From contig KV918984.1 of assembly GCA_002049455.2 (NCBI GenBank), positions 62,001 through 126,000 of the forward strand: DNA of 64,000 nt, written 5' to 3'. Within the stretch, counting starts at the first letter, position 1; the number at the start of each line of letters is the position of its first letter. Below are positions 22,690 through 32,447 of this stretch, piece by piece. The notes beneath the pieces are model-generated. The model was given only the letters and a program-made list of their open reading frames with translations. It was not told where the DNA came from and did no database searches. The position numbers and the translations under genes were made by a program. The DNA is from Porphyra umbilicalis. Taxonomy: Eukaryota; Rhodophyta; Bangiophyceae; Bangiales; Bangiaceae.

Positions 22690-24250
22690 CCCCCGCCCCC
22701 GCTGCCGCCCCTTTCCCTCTCCCTTATCCCCGCAACCGCCGTCGCCCGTACCGCCCGCTCGCGTCCCTCGCGTCCTCTCTTCAGCCTTCCCCATCAAAAC
22801 ACGGGGCGCGGTGGGCCCGCCGGCCCCGTGCCGGCCCGCTCGTCACTGGAGGGCCTGCACGCGCCCGCGGGAGCGGCGGGCGGACCGACAAGCGCCTACC
22901 AACGCGGTGGACGTCAACTGGCGCATCGAGCGGCTGCCCGTTGAGACATCGCCGAGCACACCGCTACATCGTGGTCATACCCTGCCGGCGGACCGTCACA
23001 ACCGGCTCTGGTCCGCCGGCCGTCCATGCAGAGCGCGGCCGGCAGGCCGTCGACGCTGCGCCCGCAGCGACGGCAGTCCCGCGGCCCAGGGACCGCCAGC
23101 GCGCCGTCGGTTACGCCGGCCCAGCCGAGGCGGCCGCTGCAGCTGCCGCGACGACCGTCACGGCAGCGGCCGACGCGGCGGCTGACTTGGCACCCGCGGC
23201 GGCCGACGCGGCGGCCGACGCAGCGCCAGCGGCCACCGACGCGGCGGAGCCCCCCCTTCTACCCTGCACCGGGACCCCCGACGCAACGTCCCACCCCCCC
23301 TGTGCCGTGTGCTTCGAGGCGCTCTCCCTTTCGTAGCACACCCCCCCCGCCCGCAGTGGTGACGATGTCGAGGCGCTCCCCTGCGCGCACGTCGTTCACG
23401 CGCGGTGCGTGGTCTCTTCGCCACCCGCGTCTGCCGTGCATGCCCCGTCCGCGGCACCCACGTCGAGTAGAGGGGGGCGGTCGAGGCCGTGCGGCCGCCG
23501 CCGCCGCTCGGCGATGGGTGCCACTACGACGGGCGGCGGGCATGGGGCGACCGCCCCCGCCCCCCCCAGTGTCTGCGTCGATCGGGGGTGGGGTGGTCTC
23601 CCCCCTTGGCGCCGCCGCGGCAGCCCGCCCGCCCGCCGCCGAGCCGCCCGGCGGGGTGGGTGGCGCGCCCCGCCGGGTGGCGCCGTCGACGCCCTGCCGG
23701 CGCGTGCGCCACTTGCCGACGTTGCAGGTGCGGTGGCTGCGGCGGTCGCCGCCGGTGCCACTCTGCATGTCCCCGCACCCGTGGCCTTGGTGACGGGCGT
23801 CCGTGTCTCCCGACGGCGCTCGGGCGTGGGGGATTCATCCGCCGCCCCCGCCGTTGGCCGCTGACCTGGCAGCGCGTGCACGGCGCTGGCGTCGGCGCGT
23901 TGCGCTGTCCGGGCCGCCGCCTGCAGGGTGGACGCCGTGGTCGCGCGACTCGCCCGTCACCGACCGACTGTCCACGCCTCGTTGACGCTGCGCTGGTCCG
24001 CTTGTTGGGGGTGCTGCGGCTACTTTCTGGGGGGGAGGCGGCTGCTGACGACGACAGGGGGGGTCGAGGCCGAGAAGCGGTGCCGTGAACGTGTTTGAGG
24101 ACAACCAGGAGCTACATGCATGATGTCGGGCCCAGCGCGTGGTCCTAAATTTAGAGACCGTTTGGATGGGGCGGGGCGCCAGGCGGGTGGTTGCAAAAAT
24201 TGCGCGTACCCCGAGTCGCTGATGTGTCTCGCGCGTGTGGGTGCGCGGCA
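22690..24250 (+). pseudogene. Decayed duplicate of the RING-H2 gene
   Basis: Collinear with the block around 6.8-8.3 kb: the same CATGCCGGCCCGCTCGTC-like start, the same Ala-rich N-terminal part (GPPAVHAERGRQAVD-type repeats), the RING start CAVCFEAL and then ALPCAHVVHARC. The frame stops after CFEALSLS. The sequence between the sixth and seventh ligands is shifted, and the last ligand Cys of CPVC has become Arg. The downstream flank with GGGCCCAGCGC and AGAGACCGTT is also shared, which shows a segmental duplication of about 1.5 kb. The gene cannot make a RING finger. Confidence 0.75.
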
Positions 24251-24269
24251 CCACCGTGGCGCCCCGGGC

Positions 24270-24319
24270 GGGGATCCGCACGGGCACGCCGACATGCCGG
24301 CATGCCCGTGCGGATCCCC
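24270..24319. repeat. Perfect 17-bp inverted repeat (hairpin)
   Basis: Arms GGGGATCCGCACGGGCA (24270-24286) and its exact complement (24303-24319) enclose 16 bases that themselves contain TGCCGGCA. It is absent from the RING copy at 8.2 kb, so it arose after the duplication or was lost there. Confidence 0.8.
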
Positions 24320-24444
24320 ACTGCCGCCAGTGGAGGGCGGGGGGGGGGGCGCGGGGAGCGTGTGTTGCCCTCGGCGGCGGAACCACCGAGGGCACGAAGG
24401 TAGGCGGGAGGGAGCGGGGAAGGACCACCACGAGGGAGGGCTTA

Positions 24445-25650
24445 CTGTCCCTGACGCAATTCTGGATCAAGAATACTGCTCTGGAGGATAGCGTTTTTGG
24501 ATCTCATCGGAGGAAACATCTGAAGACAGATCTGAGAAGGCGCTGAGGAGAGCTTTCTTTCGTCTACGGCATGTGCTGCCTTTTTTCTCGTTCTTCTTGT
24601 CCTTTTGGTAGCTTGAAGTTGTGTTTCATTGATGACCTTCCGTGACACGGGCGACGCAACTATGGATCACGGCGAATCGGATTGATTTCGTACGCTACTT
24701 GGCAACTGTGGACGATCGTCAATTGGAGCAGGCGATTGTGTTCGATGCGTTGGTCGGTCGTGCTCGCCTCCCCATGCCTGTGGCACACAGGACGCGTTGC
24801 CCCCGCGTCAGGACTACGCCATCACCCGAGCCGCCCCACCCCTCCCTGCGGCCAGGTTGGCGCGCTTCGGTGGCTCCTTCGCGGCGTCCGCGCCGCCCCA
24901 GCCTGCCACCACGCCGGCGCTCCTCGTCGTCGCCGTCGCGGCGGCCGCGCCACCCCACACTGCTACCACGCTGGCACGCCTCGTCGGTGCCGTCGGGGCG
25001 GACGCGCCGCACTACCATACCACAGCACGGCGCTCGGTATTGTCGTGGCGGTCGCCCCGCCCCACCGTGCGACAACACCTGCGCGCGTCGTCGGTGCCGT
25101 CGCGGTAGCCGCGCCGCCCCACCCTGCCACCACGCCGGCGCGCGCCGTCGCGGCGGCCGCACCACCGCACCTCACCACCTCGCAGGCCGCTGTCCCGGGC
25201 ACAGACAGGGGGTGTTGACGGAAAGGGCGCGCGGGCTGGCACTTGGCAGCAACGAGTGCACGCGTCGGCGAGAAAGTGCGCGCTCGCGGATGAGTGCCAT
25301 CCGTGCGAAGGGCCCCCGATCACTGCTCCGGATCACCGGTTTGTGATCCCGACCGCGATCGATCGGCCGGATCTGCAATGTTACGAGCACTTAGCGCCGA
25401 AAGGACGGCCTCCTTCCGCGCCACCCCGACCGTCTCCGTTTTTTTTCGAGCATACGAGCGCCCTTGACAGCAAAAGATGCGCCTTCCTCTGGGCTTTCTC
25501 TTGGTATGTTTTCTCCCCCTCCGCTGTTTTATTTTTGTAGCAGCGCCGAAGAAGAGAGAAAAAGCAGTAAAAAGACGGGCAAATGAGCTGGAATCGACGA
25601 TTCCGGTGATCCAGCTTTGCGTCGCTGATCCAGAATTGCGTCAGGGACAG
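24445..25650. mobile_element. 1.2-kb TA-flanked DNA element with 25-bp TIRs
   Basis: The ends are exact inverted repeats of 25 bp starting CTGTCCCTGACGCAATTC, each bordered by TA (24443-24444 and 25651-25652). This fits a Tc1/mariner-like element. Further in, both ends have weaker inverted similarity (pyrimidine-rich TTTTTTCTCGTTCTTC on the left, its complement on the right). No transposase is seen. The middle is a minisatellite (24840-25190) and an overlapping open frame of low complexity. It is most likely a non-autonomous element that picked up or expanded a tandem repeat. Confidence 0.75.
24840..25190 (+). repeat. Imperfect minisatellite, about 54-57 bp units
   Basis: About six degenerate units of the form CCGCCCCACCCTGCCACCACGCCGGCGCG..GTCGCGGCGGCCGCG. 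In one frame the units give peptides such as PPQPATTPALLVVAVAAAA and PPHTATTLARLVGAV, so the period is near a multiple of three. The frame does not stay open through all units. It lies inside the TA-flanked element. Confidence 0.7.
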
Positions 25651-26310
25651 TACTGTCGATTGGAACGGCAGCAGACTGCGCGGGCCATCGAGGCGCGCCT
25701 CGCCGGCGAGACCTCCTCCCCGCCGCAATTTGACAGAAAAGAGGGGTGGCGCGTGCAAGATTCAGCGGCGCTCGTGATTGGCTGACGTCAATCCAACCCC
25801 ACGTTGTTTACCGCGCTGAATGCGGACCCGGGAACACTGCGTGTTCGTGCTGATGCCACGATATCCACAGAAGCGCACAATGTGAAACTCGAGCACTCTC
25901 GTACCCGGAGGAGGTCTCTCTTTCTGGGCATCGCGGGGTGCGGATGGAGCACGTACGGTATTTTGCTGTCACAACAATGGAAGACTGTATCGGGGACGTC
26001 AACTCTTCATGCTTTCAAGAAACAGTTCGGCATGTTCTCTTGAGAAGTTCTGCATATCGATTCATGGTTTGATGCAGGTCGATGAGCCGGCTGCAGACCT
26101 TGCTCCTCTTTGACGCCAACGACTGCGGTACCACTCGGACGGGAAACCGCAGAGCGACGCTTCATGGGGCTCTGGGCCTCAGCAACAACAAGACCCGAGC
26201 GCTTCATTGTGCACGCACACAGCGGCGGACAAGATCCGCTTTCCTATATTCCCACTCGCCCCTCCACCGCTGGGCCCATTTTCGGGCCACCGCCACGCCG
26301 CTCCCACCCG
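25651..26310. other. Intergenic, no gene recognised
   Basis: Less GC-rich than its neighbours. Only short frames are seen. It lies downstream of the minus-strand gene that ends at 26311. Confidence 0.35.
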
Positions 26311-27248
26311 TCATTGACCCGCCGCGGCCCGCTTGGCCGCCAGCCGCGCCGACCGTCGCAGAAGGCGGTAGATGAACCAGGCGCGCCCAAGCTCGTCCCG
26401 CTTCAGCCCGTAGTTTTCCGGCAGCCGGTCTTCGGCGCGAGGGGCGGGGGCGGTCGCGACCGCGGCGGCGGCAGCCGCCACCGCTGCCTTGCCGCGTCGG
26501 CGGCTTCCGGCGGCGCCGCCGATGGCGCCCGCTGCTTGGCGGGTGGGCGCCGCAGCCGCAACGCCATGGTGCTCGTCGTTGGCCCACCCGGCCCCACCAT
26601 CGGCGTGGGCGGCATAGGGCACGGTGGCAGACCGGGCTGTCGATGCTGACGCGGGCTCGGGTGTACTTTGGGCGACGCGCCCGAGGCCGAGGCACAGACG
26701 GCGGAGAAGCAAGACGCACGCAGCTGTGGGACATGCAAGCCAGCCGTCCACACCCACAGAATGTATTGTGAGAGCGGGCAGCGATCACCCACAGCAGTCC
26801 CCAACGGTGTTCCACAGCAGCCGCGTCAGTGTGTGTCCGTACCAGCCTCCCCCACGAGTGTCCCGCGTCATGGCGCCGTCGGAGCAACGCGTGGTCCGTA
26901 GCAACTCCTCCTGTCGGCGCGTCTCTCTCATCCCCACCCTCCCCCCCCCCCAAACGTACCAACCACAACCCGCAGGGTGTCACCGACCATCCCGAACTTT
27001 TCGAGCGCCCCGTCCAGCGCCGCGCCAGCCGCCGCCGCGCTCCGCCCCGCCGTCGCGGCGCGCGCCGACGCGAGCGCCGACGCTGCCTGTGACGCGGCGG
27101 CGGCGGCCGCCGCCGCCGCGTCAGCGTCGGCACGCGCACGGGCGGCGCGCGCATCGAGCGTCACCGCTTGGGCGGCGGTGCCGTCGGTGACGGCTGCGGC
27201 GACGGCGTCGACCCAGGCGCCGACCCCGGTGAAGAAGGACACGGTCAT
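26311..27248 (-). CDS. Hypothetical Ala-rich protein, two exons
   Basis: Exon 1 is 27248-26960 and exon 2 is 26723-26311. The 236-nt intron has donor GTACGT and acceptor TCCCACAG. Phase 1 fits and gives 233 aa. ATG 27248 is chosen over an upstream GTG; it opens MTVSFFTGVGAWVDAVAAAV. Exon 1 is a long Ala-rich helix with regularly spaced Arg/Asp, followed by GMVGDTLRVVV. Exon 2 starts with a hydrophobic stretch (ACVLLLRRLCLGLG). It has an Ala/Gly-rich middle and ends in a charged segment (LPENYGLKRDELGRAWFIYR, then LLRRSARLAAKR). No family is recognised. An N-terminal helix plus an Arg-rich tail could suit an organelle or membrane-associated protein, but that is a guess. Splice signals and phase make the gene itself credible. 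Confidence 0.55.
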
Positions 27249-28716
27249 GGTCACGGGGGTGGGGGGAGGGAGGGGGGGGAGGGGGGTGGGGTAATGAAGG
27301 ACGGCGTGGCAATAGAGTAGAAGCGGTTGAGGGCGACCGCGGAGGAGCTCGGCCGCGGACCGTGGCGGTCACCAGCGCGCGGTCGTTGGCTGTGTCGGCC
27401 CGGCGCTGGTGTGGGCGGCGGCGGATGGCAATGACGACCAGAGGGGGATGGCGTGAGCGTCGGCGTGTCGACGGCACGCGGTCAACCCAGCGTGCCGGTG
27501 CGGTGGCGATGGGCTCCTGATACAGAGCACCAAGGAAGCAGCCGATGCCGTTGCCTTGTAGGCGCTGCCGCTGCCGGGGGGGAGAGCCGCCGCCAGACGA
27601 TGAGCGCGCGGGTGGCGGCGGTGGGGGCGGCGGGCGGGGGCGGCCGGCCCGCCGCCGGCCCCCCGCCCACGCGCGTGCGCCTTCGTGGGCGGGTGGTGGG
27701 GGGGCGGCCACCCCCCCCCCCACCCCACCGCGGGGTGCAGGGCGTGGCCAGCGTCCACCCACCGGGGCGACCGCGCCCGCAGCGTTGCTGCCACGGCCGC
27801 GCGGCGGCGCGGGCGGCAGGGCGCGCGGCCGGGGGGGGGGGCGGACGGGTGGCGCGGGGGGCCGCGGGGGGCCTCGCCCCCTCGCGCGCCGCGGCAGGCG
27901 GCGGCGGTGGTCGTGCGACCGTGTCGCGTCATGCGGTCGCGTGAGCCTTGTGGGCGGCGCAGTGTGTGATCTGGCTGTGCGATCGATCTGGTTGCGCGAT
28001 CGATCTGGTGCGCAATCGATCTGGCGTGGTGTGGGCCGGATCCGTCGGCGTGGCGCGGTGTGCATTGGACCACGTGGGACCAAGCACTGCGCACCCACGA
28101 CAGTTTGTGGCAATCGCTGGGCGCCCGATGCACACTGCCAGTGGGCGCCGCTCGTGAGAGCGAGCCGCGGCGCGGGCTCGCGCGCCGCGCTCCCGCACCG
28201 CGCCACGCCGGCGCGGCGGGCGCGTCTGTTGCTCGACGGCCAAGACGGCTTTGCGCGGCTGCGTCGGGGGGCGGGTGGCGTGGAGGTCCTTGGATGCGCG
28301 GCTGCCGACACGCACGTGCGGGTCTGGGTCCTCCCACCGTCCGAGGGCGCGGCGGGGCGTGACGCGACTACGAGCAGCAGTGGGTTGTCCATGGATCCGG
28401 GACACGCCTGTTTTCGTTTCTCCTACACCAGACCGCTTCTCAATAGGGGGGGCGCGCCCGAGACGGGCACAGTGTCCCTCGCCGACCTCGGCACCAGCCG
28501 CAGCTCATCCTTGTCAGAGGCACCAATATTTTCCTTCATTGTACAAGACATCCCATCCCAAAGTGGGGCAAAGACGGCCACGTCGCCCCTCGCAGGCCGC
28601 GGCGGGAGCGCCAGCTCACCCTCGTCTGTCCAAAGTCCAAGCCCCCCCCCCCCCCCCCCCGCGCGCCCCACCCCCCACCCTTTCGCGCGTGCGCACGCCC
28701 CCCGTCCGATGCGCCG
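27249..28716. other. GC-extreme spacer
   Basis: Long frames on both strands lack domains and consist of Arg, Ala, Gly and Pro. A short tandem array lies at 27967-28026 and a run of 19 C at 28642-28660. No gene is supported. Confidence 0.4.
27967..28026 (+). repeat. Short tandem array around GCGATCGATCTGG
   Basis: Four imperfect units of 16-19 bp, each ending GATCTGG and preceded by GCGATC or GCAATC. Confidence 0.65.
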
Positions 28717-29759
28717 CTAGTGCGCGGCGCACCCGCACCGCACTGGCCGCACCGACGAGGTGGGGACGGGCACAGCACCGGCGACCACCCGCCGCCCGCG
28801 CCCGCCGCCGCCCGCGCCGCCCGCCGCGCCACGGGGCGGGCGGCGGCCGCCACGCCGCCCGCCCCGTGTGGGTGGACGACTTGGTCCACGGCGCCGTGCC
28901 ACGCGGGCGCCACCGCCGTGCGCCGCACCAGCCGCACGACGCGGTGCGGGGGGGGGGGGGCGCCGCTCGGAGGGGGGGGGAGGGGGGGGGAGCGGTCCAC
29001 TAGACAGCGACCGGCCGCACAGAAGCCGGCGGCTAGGCAGCGGATTACGGTGGGGAGGGTGAGGTAGGTGAGGTCTGTGGGGATGACAAAAAGACCAACA
29101 GGACAAGCGCCGTGATGAACGAGGAGGCACGGGATGGGAAGGCAGCGGGGAAGGCGATGCGGCAGCAACGACAACGCAGAATACTGAGACGGTTAGTCGT
29201 CGCTCGTGTGGGAACAACTCCGGTGCGCGGCGTCACACAGTGCCCTCTGGTCTCACCCAAAGCACAGGCAGCCCCCCCCCCCCCCCATCCACCCTCCCTC
29301 CCACCCCCCCTCACCATCACCCCATCGCCGTCGTCGACCCCTCCCCTCGCCCCAACGTACACATGCCGACGCTGCAGAGCGCCACCACGCGGAGGCCCGC
29401 CCACCACGCCGCCACCAACCCCGTCGAGTTGACGGGCGAGCCACCGCCGAGGGCCACCAGCACCCCATCTGCAACTTCCCCGGCGGCGGTCACCCAGCCG
29501 CCCCCCCCACCGGGCCGCGGGCGCACCCACTCGAGGGCCACGACGAGCCACGAGCACACGGTGCTCAACGCCGACGCGGCGGCGGCAGTGAGGTAGAACA
29601 GCACCCCCCCAAGGCAAACGTGTCTCCGTCCGTACGGCGGCCAACGACCGTCGCAAAGGCCGCGTCCGTGACCAAGCCGATTTTTTTAAAGGTGCGGACG
29701 GAGAAGTTGGGCAGCGCCTCGTACAGGGTCGGCAGCGCCTTGTGCAGGTAGGCCAACAT
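28717..29759 (-). CDS. Hypothetical multipass membrane protein, at least two exons
   Basis: ATG 29759 opens MLAYLHKALPTLYEALPNFS, then VRTFKKIGLVTDAAFATVVG. A hydrophobic segment (LFYLTAAAASALSTVCSWLV) follows. The exon ends at 29361 with donor GTACGT; the next exon starts at 29074 after CCCCACAG. The phase-1 joint gives SVGM-Y-LTYLTLPTVIRCLAAGF. Between the first 50 residues and the first membrane segment the frame changes at a run of 7 C (29604-29610); one extra base in the tract would restore a continuous protein. The C-terminal part is Ala/Arg-rich and its end is uncertain, because two further G/C tracts lie in it. A resemblance to PEX11-like membrane proteins crossed my mind but is too weak to assert. 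A long pyrimidine run ending CCAG precedes the ATG and could instead be an intron end. Confidence 0.45.
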
Positions 29760-31690
29760 CCTTCTGGGGGGGGGGGGGGGGGGGGAGGAGGGGGGGGAGG
29801 GGGGGCGGCGACGCTCGCCGGCTGGGGTGAGGTGAACGCCGGGGTGGAGGTGCCCACGGATGCAAGGTCCCGGCACCCGGATGCGCCACGGGGCAAAGGA
29901 AGGGGTGCCGTGCGGTGGGAAGGAGCGCGCGCACGAGGCACGCGCGCGGGCGGGTGGGTGGGCGGGACGTTGACGACGGTGCCGCGGTGGCGCGTCGACA
30001 ATGACCGTGGCTCGATCGGGGCGGTTGGTCGACGGGTGCCACACCCGGTCGGCGAGCGGCCACGAAAAACGCGCGCCGCTCATGTAGACGCGGCCGCCCG
30101 CGGGGCGGCAGCGGCGGCGCGCCCCGTCGCGCACGCCGCGGCGCCGCACGGCAGACGGCGACGGGCGCGGCGGGGGTGCGCCCCCCGCGCCTCTGCCGCT
30201 GGTCCCGGGCGCGGCGGGTGGGGGGGCACGCCCCGCGCCCGCCGAGCGCCGCGGCGGCGAGCCCCTCCCCGCCGACCGCCGCGGCGCGGGCGGTCGGCGG
30301 GGGGGCGGCGGGCGGGGGCGCGCCCGCCGCCCCCCCCGCACGCCCCCACCGCGCGGCGTGGTGGGGGTGGCGGTCACGGGAGCGCGGCCCGACCTCGCGT
30401 CCGCGGCAGGCGGCGTGGCCGCGGGGCCGACGACGCAACCCCGACCGCTCCCCGTCGGGTGGGGGGGGGGGGGGGGGGGGGTGGGTGCCCCTCGTCCCGG
30501 CCGGGCGAGCGGCGCGCCTCGCGTGCGGCGGGCGCCCGCCCCCGCCGCGCCGCCGCGCGGGGTCCACAGCGGCGGGCGGCCGGGGGCGGCGGGTGCCACG
30601 TGGCGCCGCGGGTGTTTGTTGCGCGCACCGCGGCGGCGCCGCCGCCCGCGGGGCGCGCGGGGGGCGGCGGCGCGCGGCGCGGCGCGGCGGCGGGCGCCCC
30701 GCCACGCCGCCGCGGCGGTGGCGGCGCACGGCGGGGCGGGCGGGGGGGCGGGCGGCTCGCGGGGTGGGGCGTTTGCGTCGGGCGGGGTGGGGCCCCTGCC
30801 GCGACCGCCCGTGCCGCCGCGGGGGGGGCGGGCGCACCGCCCGACGCGCGGCCGCCGCGCCGCCGCGCGCCGCCGACAGCGTCGGGGGGCGGGGGGGCGG
30901 CGGCGTCGCACCGCCGGTCGGCGCGCGGGTGCGCCGGCCGGGCGTCCGACGCCGACGCGCGGCGGAGACCGGGCGTCGGCCGCAAAGGCGGCACCGCGCG
31001 GGTGGGTGAGGGGGCGCCGCGTGGCCCCGCGGCCATGGTCCGCGTGGACGCGCCGACCGGCCGTCCAACGCCGACGCCGGGCACATGCCGGGCGTCGGCC
31101 GAGGCGGCGCCACCGCGCGGGTGGGTGAAGAGGCGTCGCATGGCCCCGCGGCCGGTGTCCGTGATGGGTCTTTTTTCTGAGCCGCCGGCCGCCACCGCCC
31201 TGCCAATCGCCCCGGCGGCGGCGGCAGCGGCGGCAGCGGCGGCTCGCGGGGCGGGCCTCTGACGGCGCCGCCGCCGGCGTGACCACACCCCGCCCCCGAC
31301 GGCGGTTGGCGGCGCGCCCCGACGCCCCCACCGCCGCCGCGCAGGCGGTCCGCGCACGGGGCGCTCGGGCGCCCGGCGCCATTGACGCCGACGCGCGCGC
31401 CGCCCGCAGCGTCAAAAAAAAAAAAAGAGTAGAAAAGAAGAAGGAGGAGCGTGCAAGCCGCGGCGACTGCGCCGCCGCGGGGAGGGGGCCCCTTGACCGA
31501 TCGCGCCGCCGTCGGGGCGGGCGCGCCGCACGACGTCGTGGCAACGCGGCGGCGGTACCGGCCCCGTCCACCGCCGGTGCGGGGGCGGGCGCGACGCCCG
31601 TCGGCGGCAATGGCAACGGCCGCCGCGCCGACGCGCCGTTGCGACAACGCTGCCACTCACGCGCGACGGTGGGCCGGGCGTGCCGGTACG
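29760..31690. other. Extreme-GC spacer between divergent genes
   Basis: Open frames of up to 1083 aa exist here on the minus strand, but their composition is almost only Arg, Ala, Gly and Pro, without domains. They reflect lack of stop codons in very GC-rich DNA. The stretch includes G runs of 20 and 21 (29766-29785, 30461-30481) and a tandem duplication at 30937-31166. Confidence 0.45.
30937..31166. repeat. Tandem duplication, about 115-bp unit, two copies
   Basis: Units at about 30937-31049 and 31060-31166 share CGACGCCGACGC, CCGGGCGTCGGCC, CACCGCGCGGGTGGGTGA and GTGGCCCCGCGGCC in the same order, with small differences. Confidence 0.65.
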
Positions 31691-31819
31691 GTTGACCAGC
31701 GCTGTGTTTCACAGTACTGTCACGTATTGCTGATCCCCGAATTTTGTCCTGGGGGACAGAGACAGAGACTGACTCTGAATAAGAGCACTCTATTGGTTTA
31801 AAACGACAGTAAGATGGCA

Positions 31820-31930
31820 TCGAAGCCAATAGAAATACTGCGTTACACAGTACAGCCCAACGGTACTTGCGACGCCCGTGTCGCAGGTTCGTGTCCCACC
31901 TCCACTGCCAGTCGACCGCTCGCGACTGAA
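31820..31930 (+). repeat. Possible tRNA-derived SINE fragment
   Basis: CAGGTTCGTGTCCC (about 31889-31902) resembles a polymerase III B box with one mismatch. A 5-bp stem GCGAC/GTCGC with a 6-base loop sits where an anticodon arm would be, and a degenerate A-box-like word lies upstream. There is no proper acceptor or T stem, so it is not a working tRNA. It could be an old tRNA-related SINE or chance. Confidence 0.25.
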
Positions 31931-32352
31931 ATGACACATTTCGACTGCACGTGCGGTATCTGACGGGGTGGGGCCACACACCGCTCGGGTCTGGGCGAGC
32001 CTGCTGCAGGCCGCCTGGCGACCTTCGTGCGGGCGCCCGCTGCGCGTCCACACCCCCGCCACAGGCGCCTGTGGCGGGGGTGTGGACGGCCTCGGCCCCC
32101 ACCCGCCTTGATCCCGCGCCCGCGCGCCCCCCCCCCCGCCCGCAAAAGCTCGCCCGCGGTGTCCCCCTCCCCCCACCCCCCCCGTCCCCCGTCGGTGCGT
32201 CGCCCCACCGCCCGGCACGGCACGCGCACTCCCCCGTCGACCGCCGTCGACGGCCCGTCCCGGGCGCCGACCACCCCCGCCCCGCCGCGTGCCGCCCGAC
32301 GCTGCCGCCGCCGCCCGCCCGCCCGCCCGCCCGCCCGCCCGCCCCGCCAACC

Positions 32353-32415
32353 ATGGGGCACCCGCTCGCCTTTGCGGGCGCCGCCGCCGCGGCGGGCGGC
32401 GCTTCCACGGTTGCG

Positions 32416-32447
<32 letters not shown>

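Noticed and set aside
28717-29759. PEX11-like assignment
   Set aside because: Only a general resemblance in membrane-segment layout; the characteristic motifs are not evident.
31690-31860. ACTGTCACG..TTGCTGATCC as another copy of the TA-flanked element ends
   Set aside because: The order of blocks does not fit the TIR of the 24.4-25.7 kb element, and no inverted partner was found.
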